DNA from: Limnanthes douglasii subsp. nivea
Taxonomy: Eukaryota > Streptophyta > Magnoliopsida > Brassicales > Limnanthaceae
Direction: 5' to 3'
DNA: 64,000 bases
Assembly: GCA_036936605.1 (NCBI GenBank)
Contig: JAUPFV010000002.1
Span: 318,882,893 to 318,946,892 of the forward strand
Shown here: in pieces, positions 1 to 9,306 of the stretch
How the letters are laid out: every line of letters starts with the position of its first letter
Numbering within the stretch: position 1 is the first letter of the stretch
Program-made: the position numbers and the translations under genes
Notes under the pieces: generated by a model
Seen by the model: only the letters and a program-made list of their open reading frames with translations
Told to the model about the DNA's origin: nothing
The model's database searches: none

Positions 1-244
1 AACTAATAGGTCATTAAACTCGACCCGGTTTGATCACTCGACCCGTAAGCCCATGGGTCATGGATTAAGAGTATAAATACCCCAACCACTCTCATTAATA
101 AGGGTAATCAACATTTAATACAAGCAGACAACTCTATAATCTCACTACTTTTTACACCAAACACTTAATACTCCAAATTTCACAAAACACTTTACTAAAC
201 TGCCCCCAACCCAAAATAAACCCAACCAAGTATGTTTAAGGTAT
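1..244 (+). mobile_element. Decayed LTR fragment of a Tat-type Ty3/gypsy element
   Basis: This stretch resembles the downstream half of the LTRs of elements A to D. It keeps the 'acccg...cccatgggtcatg' block, a TATAAATA box at 72-79 followed by CCCCAACCACT, and the run ending in small CA-rich words. It leads directly into gag-like coding sequence at 245, so the PBS and the first part of gag are deleted. The left end lies outside the window. The assignment rests on shared word order, because identity to the intact LTRs is low. Confidence 0.6.
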
Positions 245-720
245 TGACTGGAGGAATTATCCGTTGACAAATGAGATAAGATCAATCACACTTCTGAAGC
301 GTTTTGATATTTCTAAAGTAGAGAATTTTGATGGGATGCAAGACTTAAACGATCACATCGAACAATTTAAGAATTACATGATGAATTTTAAAGATGATGA
401 TAGACTAGTGTTTCGGGATTTTTCCCAAACTTTCAAGGGGAAAGCTTTGAAATGGTACAACTAAATTCCGAGAGGATCCATTTCAAACTTAAGATACTTT
501 TACACTGCCTTTCAAAGAAATTCGTGAGAAGTAAAGAAATGAGGGCAAATGGAGATACAATCATCCAATGCAATCAAGAAGTTGGATAAAAGCTGAAAGA
601 TTATACGAAGCATTTTGTTTTAACAAAAACAAGTCTGGATAATTTTGAAAAGCTGGTGGCAATGACAATCTTTCGCCAAGGGTTGTTACCAGGAGATTTG
701 GATAATGAAAAAACAAAAAG
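245..720 (+). pseudogene. gag fragment, old Tat-type element
   Basis: Translation matches the capsid region of the intact copies: a WRN-PL start, then LKRFD, HIEQFKNYMMNF, DDD and ALKWYN. The gag of element B has RNWRQSPLSSK, LPKRFD and HLEQF at the matching places. The first open piece (264-464) is stopped by TAA after KWYN, and the remainder to about 720 is recognisable only in fragments (for example IQCNQE against IIHCAQE). The zinc-knuckle part is missing, and a deletion joins gag to the protease leader at about 720-735. It is non-functional and older than elements A to C. Confidence 0.7.
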
Positions 721-734
721 AAGAGCCTTAACTT

Positions 735-1900
735 TTGGATGAAGACGATTTACAGGGTATCGCGTGTCTATATGAGGATGCATTGGTCATTGGGGCAGAA
801 ATTACTGGCATTGAGATTTGACGCGTGTTAATAGATACTGGAAGTTCTGCGAATGTCATTTTCAAAGCAACTAATGACAGAATGCGCAATCCTCCTCGGA
901 TTTCCCAATTAGAGTGCACTATCATCGGATTTACAGGAGTGACTGCACGAGTAATTGGGGAATTCGAGGGGGAGGTAAGTCTGGGAATGGGACCTTTTAA
1001 AAAGAAGGTTCAAGTTCTTTTTATGGTGGTGAACTCTCCAACAAGCTATAATGCCATTTTTGGAAAATCTTGGTTATCAATAATGTATGGTGTTGTTTCA
1101 AAAGTCCATCAATGTTTCAAGTATGTTATCGTAGACCGTGTCGAGGTCGTCCTAAATGATCGAAAGGTAGCCAGAGAATGTTACACCACTGCTCTTTGGA
1201 TCTGAGGATCTAGCAATGGTGATATGGTGAATATATAGCAGTCGGGGGGGAGTTAACGTCGGATTTTGAAAAAAAGGTTGACGATCCGAGGGTAACCCCA
1301 GGGTCATTGACAGTAAGTGAAGAAATAAAGGAATATACTTTTCCTGAGGGAAGAGTACTTTGAATAGGAACCTTACTAACCCAAGTCTACGTCAACAACT
1401 CTTGCAATTTTTATCCCACAATCTGGATGTTTTCTCTTGGAAAACAGAGGATGTGACAGAAGTACCAATTTGAAGTAATTTGTCATAGCCTAGCCATTAA
1501 TCCAAAGGTGAAACCTCTTATACAAAAAGGCGGGCATTTTCTTTTGAGAAAGTCGAGGCTATTGTTTCCGAAATGGATCGCTTGTTAAATGTCAGACATA
1601 TAAGGGAGTCACAATATCATTTATGGACGGTGAATCCAGCAGTGGTCAAGAAGAATAATAAGAAGTATAGAATGTGTGTTGATTTTACAGACTTAAATCT
1701 AGCTTGTCCTAAATATTCGTTTCTCGTTTCTTGAATAGACCAACTGATTGATTTCACTTTGGAAAATAAAATACTGACCTTTATGGATTATTTTGCAGGA
1801 TATAATCAAATTTAAATGGATCCAAAGGATCAATAAATGTACCATATTCATCACAGACAGATCTTGCACTGTTATAGAGTTATGTCTTTTGGATTAAGGA
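735..1900 (+). pseudogene. Protease-reverse transcriptase fragment, old Tat-type element
   Basis: The aspartic protease starts near 825 with LIDTGSSANVIF (active site D-T-G). It runs through the IGEFEGEV, GPFKKKV and YNAIFG motifs to a TGA at 1203. The frame then reaches a TAG at 1236 and stays open for about 40 codons of linker (VDDPR, TPGS) before another stop. RT pieces follow from about 1550: ESQYHLWTVNPAVVKKN, MCVDFTDLNLACPK, FMDYFAGYNQI, and VMSFGL near 1890. Homology stops there, before the YIDD box. Many stops and frameshifts show an old, dead copy. It is useful as an outgroup for elements A to D. Confidence 0.75.
1236..1238 (+). other. In-frame UAG between protease and RT (old copy)
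   Basis: The context is AAT ATA TAG CAG TCG, in the protease frame and followed by the same linker that elements B and C read through to RT. It is the most diverged copy that keeps the UAG-CAG core. In this copy a TGA lies ten codons upstream, so the site survives only as a relic. Confidence 0.6.
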
Positions 1901-2239
1901 AATGGAACTTCGAGGACTGAAATGTAAAGAATAAATTTTTATATGACAGATTGTAAAGTTAGATGAAGAAATTAAAAATTTGTATTTAAGTCAAGAACAA
2001 ACATGTAATTATCCATTTTATGTAATTGTTTTAGTTAAAAGTTAAGTCATTGCGCCTCTATATAAAGGTCAAGGCTGATCTAATAAAGGGGTTGGCTTTT
2101 TAAGATAGATTACTCGAGCAATCTGATTTTCTCTCTCTAAAACCTATTTCTCTTTTTATATTCTGACTTCTCTCAATTTAATTAGGCAACACAAGTAATA
2201 AAACTCACCAGGTAGTATTGTTTACAATTTGGATTCAAT
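1901..2239. other. Unassigned AT-rich DNA with TATA-like box
   Basis: No gene was seen. A TATATAAAGG box near 2058 is followed by a pyrimidine-rich leader (ttttctctctctaaaacc). This is the look of an LTR or promoter fragment, but no ends or target duplication could be found. Confidence 0.3.
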
Positions 2240-2660
2240 ATAGAGACTTAAATTTGAATTTGGATTGAGTCTTGAATTTGGATTTGGTATTTGGTGTGAT
2301 ATTTGGTTTTGGTTTTATATTTCATTTTGGTTTTGGATTTGAATTTGTTTATATTAGTTTTGGTTTTGTTTTTTCTATTGGTTATGGTGTTGGTTTTGGT
2401 TTTAGACCTAGGAATTGGAATTGAACTCAAATTGGAAATTGGAAAATAAAAATTAGAAATTGGAAATTGTGAATTGTGAATTTTAGAATTGAGATTGCGG
2501 ATTGAGAATTATGAATTGGAGATTATAAAATATGAATTGGGAACTCATAGTTGAGAATTAAAAATTAGAAAATGGAAATTGGGAATAAAAGATTTGAGAT
2601 TTGAGATTTGGGATTTGAGATTTGAGATTTAAGGTTTATTTGAGATTTGAGATTTGATTA
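2240..2660. repeat. Low-complexity region, TTTGG-rich then GAATT/GAGATTTG-rich
   Basis: The first half (2240-2405) is built of irregular 'tttggttttgga' and 'ttgaatttgg' words. The second half (2420-2660) is built of 'ggaaattgg', 'gaattgtgaattg' and 'gagatttgagatttg' words. One strand is strongly purine-biased in the second half. The open frame on the minus strand here is a by-product of this composition (a Lys/Thr-rich repeat), not a gene. Confidence 0.75.
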
Positions 2661-2971
2661 AGGAAAATGATGACGGTAGAAATATGTGAAGAAGAATATA
2701 TGAATAAGAATATATGGAACAGAGGTGAAGAATAAAATGACGTTAACAAGATGTGAGTAGATAATGTGAAGAATAATTCGTTTGAAATATATAAAGATTA
2801 TGACGTTTAAAGATTGTTTAAAAATCATTTGAAAAGGTCGTTTGAAGATCATTAAGGATGGAATGCAACTTGTGAATTGCTTAATAAAGGATTTTTCGGC
2901 ATCTAAGCTTCATTTTCTTTGTGACTAACTCTCAATGCTTATCTTTGTTATATTATGAGTTTGAGGAAGGA

Positions 2972-3092
2972 TGTTAGGATTGTTAGAGATATTAAAGATA
3001 TTTGTTATTAGAGGTATTAAGCTCATGCTAGAAATATCAGAGACATAACTCTATGGATAGTGGATTAAACTCTTTGTAAATACATATTTAAA

Positions 3093-3136
<44 letters not shown>

Positions 3137-3232
3137 GTTTCTTTATTTTTTAAAAAGCTTGGTGAGAACTTCCTTATTTTGTCCATTGAACTTGTCGATG
3201 TTATGATTAGCAGTGTGGATTTATTTCCAACA
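2972..3232 (+). mobile_element. Probable copia-type LTR (3' or solo)
   Basis: The stretch begins TGTTAGGATTGTTAGAG and ends TTTATTTCCAACA, so it has TG...CA ends. It is preceded by a purine tract (TTTGAGGAAGGA) in the place of a copia polypurine tract. The interior has short direct words (gagatattaaagatatt) and an (AT)n tract. No PBS follows, so it would be a 3' LTR whose internal part is lost or unrecognisable. No target duplication could be tested. The call rests on ends and flanking tract only. Confidence 0.45.
3096..3131. repeat. (AT)n microsatellite
   Basis: About 17 AT units, lying inside the probable copia LTR. Confidence 0.95.
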
Positions 3233-3419
3233 ACAGTTTAGATGTCAATTTTACTTTTATTTTTTTATTTTTACTTTTCTCTTATGAATTTTAATATACA
3301 TATTATTCTTATGACCCTAAATTCTTATTTACGATATTATTTGATATGTCAAAAATCTTTTAGAGTAAAATTATGTCTGATGGCTAAATAATTTGAAGCG
3401 TAGCACTTGTACTTTTACG

Positions 3420-3800
3420 AGGGGTGGTATTGATAATTTCCAAACCATGATTCGAACAACATTTATGACCTCATCAAATAAACACCTCGCCAAAGATGAC
3501 TAAGAAAGTAGCTAGCTAACATGCATTAATAACTTGTTAAGAAATTGGGCATGATCCATTACCCGATTCGTTAATTTAAGTGTTAAGATCCTTAAACTCG
3601 ACCTATGACCTTAATCTAACACTATAAATACTCAAAATACATCATTAAGAGAGGGGGATAAGAATCTGAAACCTACTTAATTATCTCATTACTCTTTAAC
3701 TCACATTTAATACTTTTTAACGATCTTCCAAGATAAACCAAAAAACCAAATCGAAATATTACTAAAACTACCCTCTGAAATATATTTTAACCTCATCATT
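3420..3800 (+). mobile_element. Decayed solo LTR of the Tat family
   Basis: Word order follows the LTRs of elements A to D: ATTCGAACAA, GACTAAGAAAGTAGCTAGCT, GGGCATGATCCATTACCCG, ACTATAAATACTC (TATA box), an ACCTACTTAATTATCTCATTACTC block and AC-rich words after it. No gag follows, so it is read as a solo or truncated LTR. The exact ends are not visible and identity is low. Confidence 0.5.
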
Positions 3801-4941
3801 ATTAATAAAACCTCTCAAATTTATTCATTTCAAAAGTTTTTTTTTTTCATATCAAACTTTACAACTATGTAAATATATGAATTATTATGATATTATTTGT
3901 TTAAATTATGTTCTTTAGTTTTTTAGGTATTTAAGTTTTTAGGTTTTGAAAATTAAAAATCTTTTTTTATTATCTTTTAAGTTGTTTATTATATTTTTCG
4001 CTAGTTGTAAAGTATTAGAATTAAGATTGGCTATGTTTATCCATATCGCATTTGCACATATGTTAGAGGTGTTGTTATCAATATTTTTGTTGCGGGTTTT
4101 TACTTATTTTTGCACGAGTTGTGCACAAAGAAAGCGCATATTCGCACATTATATCTGAAAGCAAAAAAATTGCGTAATATTGTCAGAAAAATCTTTGTTG
4201 TGCAAGTTTATAATTCATAATTTTATATTGTGAAATAGTTTTATACTAGTTTAGATATGTCATTTCGCTAATAAATATATGTATTTTATGAGTGTTATTT
4301 TGATTTTGGTTGGAAACTTGTTTATTAAAAAATTATATAACATAATTCTTAATTATTTTTGCAAGATGGTTATCCATGGAAAACGTATTAGAGGTTTATG
4401 TAGATGTAGTACGTTATATGTTTATCAGCTGTAGTCACAACATTTAGTCGAAGTTGGTCCCTCTTCTTGCTCTGTGTTCGATCACAAACGTTGAGATGAT
4501 TTTTATTTATACGATAAGGATCATACTTATTCTCTCACTCGTAGTCAGTATAAAATGGATAGAGGGTTGAACATTTCTAATTATATCGCTACATTAAGGT
4601 CGGACTTAATATGATGTTTTTAAACGTCTTACCTTATGTCTCTAGTTTATATAAGGGATACTAGGAACACAAGGTATACATTATTTTCAATGCTGATGTA
4701 ACTTTATCAAAACTATGTGTTTTAATTAATATTTTGAATTATTTGGTTATTCCTATTAATTGGTTTGCTTAATTCATTTTTCCTGATTTGAGTTTGGTTG
4801 TTTAAGTTATTCCTTTTGATTGGTTTGAAATTGATTATATATTGATTTGATTAATAATGTTATGTTATGTTTCACGTAAATAAATTATATTATGTTATGC
4901 TTCACGTAAATAAATTATGTTTGGTTAGATTGGTTATGTTA
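3801..4941. other. AT-rich DNA without a recognised gene
   Basis: A 70-codon open frame at 3946-4158 (+) has no recognisable domain and lies in T-rich DNA. A sequence with 'tttgcacgagttgtgcac' and 'gcgcatattcgcac' words (4070-4200) is reminiscent of the DNA beside the MULE pseudogene at 47.9 kb. The region is probably decayed transposon sequence. Confidence 0.4.
4857..4918. repeat. Imperfect tandem duplication, about 31-bp unit
   Basis: Two adjacent units share 'ttatgttatg(t/c)ttcac' and 'gtaaataaatta', just left of element A. Confidence 0.7.
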
Positions 4942-5413
4942 TGGTGTGGATAATAATTGCCTGAGGGTAGGCTAGTAATTTCAAGTGGAGTTTCAAAATG
5001 GTGTATGGGTGTTTAACGGTGGTGTATGGGTGTTTAACGGTTAGAATAGAGAGTAGAGAGATGATTAAGCAGCTTGGTAGCAGTTAATTCTCATTACCCA
5101 TAGTTAATGCTGGTGGTTGGGTATTTATAGTATGATGTTTGGGCCCTTATGGGATTTCGGGTCATGTTTAATGGACCCGGGTCATGATTAAAGACCCATG
5201 AGCTCTAAGCAGGAGAGCAAGTAGCTTAGTCAGGAAGTGTTTAGGTTTTTTAGTACTTTAGTCATAGTTCGAACAATCTTAAGGGTTTATAGTGTCCAAA
5301 GTAATCTGCCCGGAAGTGATCTGTTCGATTTATGTCCTTGTAGCCTGTCCGGTGTTCGGAGAGACTTAGACTGATTTACCCTTCCGGGGAGCATGCTGAA
5401 TTCAGACTCATCA
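4942..5413 (-). repeat. 3' LTR of element A
   Basis: The LTR is 472 bp. On the minus strand it begins TGATGAGTC and ends TTATCCACACCA. It carries a TATA box (plus-strand TATTTATA near 5110) and clustered CCGGAA/CCGGAC words in the U3 part. It is longer than the LTRs of B and C and closer to that of D. The purine tract AAAAAAGGGG lies just outside it (plus 5418-5427). Confidence 0.92.
5000..5041. repeat. 21-bp tandem duplication inside LTR A
   Basis: There are two perfect copies of a 21-bp unit (ggtgtatggg...aacggt). The corresponding part of the B LTR has only one related word, so the duplication helps explain the longer LTR here. Confidence 0.9.
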
Positions 5414-5741
5414 GGAGCCCCTTTTTTAGGTGTTTGAGCAAGTGTTCTTGTCAAAGAACTGAAAAACAGTCCGATGAATGAAGTGGTTCTCAATTCGGAC
5501 AGAACTGTGGGTATACCCGGACAGGTTAAGCTTTACGAATTCCAAACGGTTTTTGCCAGAGTTAGTGGGACACGTGTCGCTCTCTGATTGGCCACTCCAT
5601 CCGTTTTTTCACCTTTAATCTCGTACCACCTTCTTTAACAAGTAACCTCTTTAATTACCAATAGTGACATCAGCGTCGTCTTTTAATTATTGCCCAACTT
5701 TTCGGATTCTCCTAGGAATCAACTCCTTTTTTCAAATCTAC

Positions 5742-5749
5742 TATAAATT
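5742..5749 (+). promoter_or_regulatory. TATA box of the antisense accessory gene (A)
   Basis: TATAAATT lies 107 bp before the ATG. The same box lies 106 bp before the ATG in C and 109 bp in B. A CTCCTAGG word sits about 30 bp upstream in all three. Constant spacing supports a real, independent promoter outside the LTR. Confidence 0.7.
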
Positions 5750-5848
5750 CACATTCATTTTCCACTGTTTTACCATCTCTTTCAAATTTTACTCTGCTAA
5801 TTTACTCAGAGCTTTCTCTCTCTAGAACAAAAATTCCCTTGGCAGTTT

Positions 5849-8827
5849 ATGTTTACAGCAAGAACAGCATTGATCAAAGGTGGTTGGCTCAACCTTTCGG
5901 AGTTGGAGAAAGCGCAGAAGGTCGAGAAAGAAAGGCAAATAGCAGCAGGGCTACCATCATCACCAGTTGAGAGACCAGTTGCTTCTGTTACAGAATCGGA
6001 TCGAGGCTCATCCTCCTCTAAAGGTACCAAGCCCAAAAAACTTTTTCAATCCACCCTCTCACCCATAGTATCTGGTTCCTCAGTTCAGGAGTCAATACCT
6101 GCTGTTGAACCAGGAGTTACCGCTACAAGTGTTAGGAAACCCTCACCTTTTATAGCCATGGGGTCTGATTCTGACCACTCTCCGGAGAAGTTAGTCATTA
6201 AGAGGCCAAGCCGGTTAGTCAAGGGACTAACCTCTAAAATTACTCCCTCAAAATCGGGGGAAAAAAATAGTGATTCTGGGTCTGGAATGCCTATTAGAGC
6301 CCCCCGTGAGAGGCCAACCGGTCCGGAGGCCAGCAGCCCGGTTCCTGCAAGAGAGACTTCTGCCTCCGAGCCCTAATCTGAGGTGAGAAGTCAGAAGAAA
6401 ACAGACAGTCAACAGTCCGGAGGCCAGGCTGTGGCAAGCATCAACCCTCCCCGGATCATTACCACAGAAGCTCCCCCAACGGTTATGGAGGATAGAATGG
6501 AGGACTCTGCTGAAGAGGTCCCTTTTGAATCCGAGTCCTCCGGACAGGCTGATACTACTGCTGTTGCTGCCAATAAAGGTAAGAAGAATCTGTACTTGAG
6601 GCATCCGGAGCTGCCGGAGTGCCTTGAGGGAAGAGTGGGGCCGTGTTTTCACAAAGTCGAGCTCAAGTACCTGTTGGCCTTGCAGAAGACCAAGTACGCA
6701 TTCATCCATACTTCAGACCTGGGTCGAATGCGCACAAAATGGGAGATCCCCGAAAATGTGAAGATTAGGATCCCTATTGATCCGGAGACCCCAATGGACT
6801 GTAAACGAAATGAAATAGTCTTCTTTACAGAGCTATTTAACTGGGGACTCAGGTTCCCACTGGATCCGGAGATCGTACGGTACTTCCACCTGGTCAAGCT
6901 CTGCCCAACTCAGCTAAGTCCCAATGGCTGGTTCACTTTGATATCATGTATCATGGCATCCAGGCTGTCTGGGATCCCTCTTCCCATGGAAGAGTTCGCA
7001 GCAGTGGCCAACCTTTGCAAGCATCACCAATTCCCCTTCTATCATTTCAACATGGGGAACGATCTCAAGGCTGTTGATGACCTCTTGGAGTCGGAGAGCA
7101 AATGGAGGAGCCAATTCTTGTTTGTCAGTGGCTCATGGGAAAACGACAAGAAAATCAAGGCCGAAGAGAACCCAAGCCTCCTCAGGAGTAGGTGGAGGAG
7201 TGATCGTAAGTTTCTTACCTTAAGTCTCTGTCTGTTTCTCTCTTTTCTCTTTTTTTTAGTTAAGTTTAAACTAACCAGTTCCTCTTTTGTTCTAGCAGAG
7301 CTGCCAAAGAAGTTCGGGGATTATCTGAAGGCCGGACAAACTTCCTGTGGCAAAATCAGTGCTTGGGCCGCAGAAAACTGGGAGAATCGATTCCACAAAG
7401 CCTTCACCGCTGGAAATCTTGCAAGGTCTCACCTGTGGAACACCACAGGTCGGAGAGACCTAACTTGGGAGGAGCTCACCACCCAGCCTGATGAAGACAC
7501 TGTGCTTAGAAGGTCCCACGAACTAGATGAGACACTCTACCTGCCTGCCCGGGCTAAAGCCCCGAGCAAAATGAAAGGCAGGAGAAAAGGCAAAAAGGTG
7601 GCGAGCGATGCTGAGAAGGATGCCCCGACAGACCCGGAGGGGCCGGCCCAGGTTCAAATCGATTCAGCCTTCTTGCAAGTGGTGGAGCAGGAGACCGAGA
7701 GGCAGGAAGTAGACCTTCCAAAACCTCCAAGGGCTCCCAAGAGGACTCGCAAGCAAGTAGGTGAAAGCGCTGACCGGGAAGTCAAGAAGAAAAAGACTTC
7801 ACAAGGAGATGAGCTTGCTCTCCGGGATCCGGAGGCCTCTTTTCCCACTGGCCCCTCTGACCCAACGCTGGCCGAAGAGATCCCAAGAGAGTTTCACACT
7901 GATGAAGTTGAGGGGGGAGAGCTCAACTTGGATGAAGTGGACATCACCGGTCTGGGTGGACTTGGTGAATATTTTCTTGGCCTCCCTAGAGACGAGTTCG
8001 CAGGGCCTTACATCCCTCCGAGCAGCTCCAATACGGTCAATTTCAACGGTAAGACTTTCATGGTTTCTAGTGAGAAGGACACTATAGCCCATTCCTTGCT
8101 TAGTAATGTGCAGCCAGTTCTCACATTGGAGAGGCAAGTCCGGAGTCAAGCAGACACCATCAAAGACCTCAAGTCTGAGAAGGAAAAGCTGCCCGAAGAC
8201 CTCCGCACTGCCACCACCAATGCTGACTTGCTTAAGGAAGCAAATGAGGAGCTGAAGAGGAAGCAAAATGAAAGCAACACAAAAGTTGCCACCTTAGAAG
8301 AAACCATAAAAGATCTTCAGGAGAAGCTGTCCGGTATGGAGAAGGACCTTACAACCTCAAGGGGAGAAACTGCTGCAAAAGAGAAGCTCATCACCAACCT
8401 GACTACTGACAAGATCGCTCTAGAAAATGCAGTAACCCAGGCTGCTGAGGAGAAAAATGCTTTGCTAAGGGACCAAGAGGCCACAATCAAGGCCAAGATT
8501 AATGCCTATGCCAGGGAGATGATAAAAAGCAAAGAGTTAATGGTTCAAATGGTGAAGTCTGATATGGTTCTCTTTTTTCACGAAAAATTCCCGAAGAGGA
8601 CCCTGGGGGACTTATGGCTCTATGTGGATGATGATGACCTTCCATTTTATACAATGGTCGAAGAAGGGCTTTCCGGTGAGTCCTCATCTGATAATGAAGA
8701 GAAGACCGGAGAGAGCCCAGGCGAAGAGGAGATTGATCCCAAGGGCAAGAAGGTAGTCGAAGAGGGGAGCGACATCAAGGGCAAGAAAGCAAATGAGGGT
8801 GAGCCATCTTCAAAGGCTCAACCTTAA
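5849..8827 (+). pseudogene. Antisense accessory gene of Tat element A (one nonsense codon)
   Basis: The gene is encoded opposite to gag-pol, between integrase and the 3' LTR. It is about 961 codons after removing an intron at 7206-7298 (GTAAGT...TAGCAG). The intron happens to be 93 bp and open, so the unspliced frame also reads through. The start is the MFTARTALIKGGWLNL motif shared with B and C. Next come a low-complexity Ser/Pro region and a conserved core from about codon 250 (YLRHPELPE, GPCFHKVELKYLLALQK, MRTKW, FNWGLRFPLDPEIVRYF, LCPTQLSPNG). The core resembles the plant 'putative gypsy-type transposon' (Transposase_28-like) domain. After the intron there is a Lys-rich stretch (possible NLS), a long coiled coil and an acidic C-terminus ending SSKAQP. 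One TAA at 6374-6376 replaces a Gln codon. In Grande the comparable gene encodes a nuclear protein; the function here is unknown. Confidence 0.85.
7206..7298 (+). other. Intron of accessory gene (A)
   Basis: Donor is gatc|gtaagt and acceptor is ttctagcag|agctgcc, with a pyrimidine-rich 3' part. It is a phase-1 intron at exactly the same place as in C (52536-52623) and B (45314-45402). Confidence 0.85.
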
Positions 8828-8867
8828 TTTATGGTTTATTTCGTTTATCTTTCATTCAAACTAAAGT

Positions 8868-9246
8868 CCTTGGAAGGCCAAGGCACTCTTTTGTAATGGT
8901 GTCCGTATTTGTTCGGACAGGTTTTTTTTTTGCTGTACCCTGACTTATCCACAAGTCTTTGGAAAGCCAAGGCAATCTTAAGTTTTCCAATGAATATTTT
9001 TATTTTGCACAATCATCATCTTCCTTTATTGTTTGCTTTAGTTTAGATAGCTAGAGTTTAAGTAGCTTTTAGTTGTTGCATTGTGAGAGTGTTTAAATTC
9101 TCTGGCTAGAGTTTAAATAGCCCTTAAATATTTCAGTCCGGGCAGTATAAGAACTTTGAAAATACTTAGAAAATTTTGAAGAAGGCATCGAATTTTATTG
9201 AACCATCCGGACACCTCATTAAAACCTCCCCGTGCCACCAGGGAGG
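8868..9246. other. Convergent 3' region of element A with three stem-loops
   Basis: This lies between the accessory-gene stop (8827) and the pol stop (9307). The hairpins are 8868-8883 (CCTTGG-AAGG-CCAAGG), 8957-8972 (CTTTGG-AAAG-CCAAGG, one wobble pair) and 9225-9246 (CCTCCC-loop-GGGAGG). A pair of AAATATTTAC words follows at 9262-9300. Equivalent structures occur at the same places in B and C. They could act in 3' end formation or RNA packaging; this is inference. Confidence 0.65.
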
Positions 9247-9306
9247 AAAGAGTATGCCCCCAAATATTTACATGGAAGTTCAAACAAGTAAATATTTACA
9301 CAAGTG

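Noticed and set aside
2248..2430. 60-codon Lys/Thr-rich open frame on the minus strand
   Set aside because: It arises from TTTGG-type low-complexity DNA.
5287..5493. Open frame across the A LTR and purine tract
   Set aside because: It spans the LTR boundary and is not conserved in the other copies.
6248..6709. Open frame antisense to the accessory gene
   Set aside because: It is a shadow of the conserved + strand coding sequence and lacks homology of its own.
7206..7298. Accessory gene of A read as a single continuous 814-codon frame
   Set aside because: The segment is an intron of 93 bp that happens to lack stops. The homologous segment contains stops in C, and both boundaries have good splice sites in all copies.
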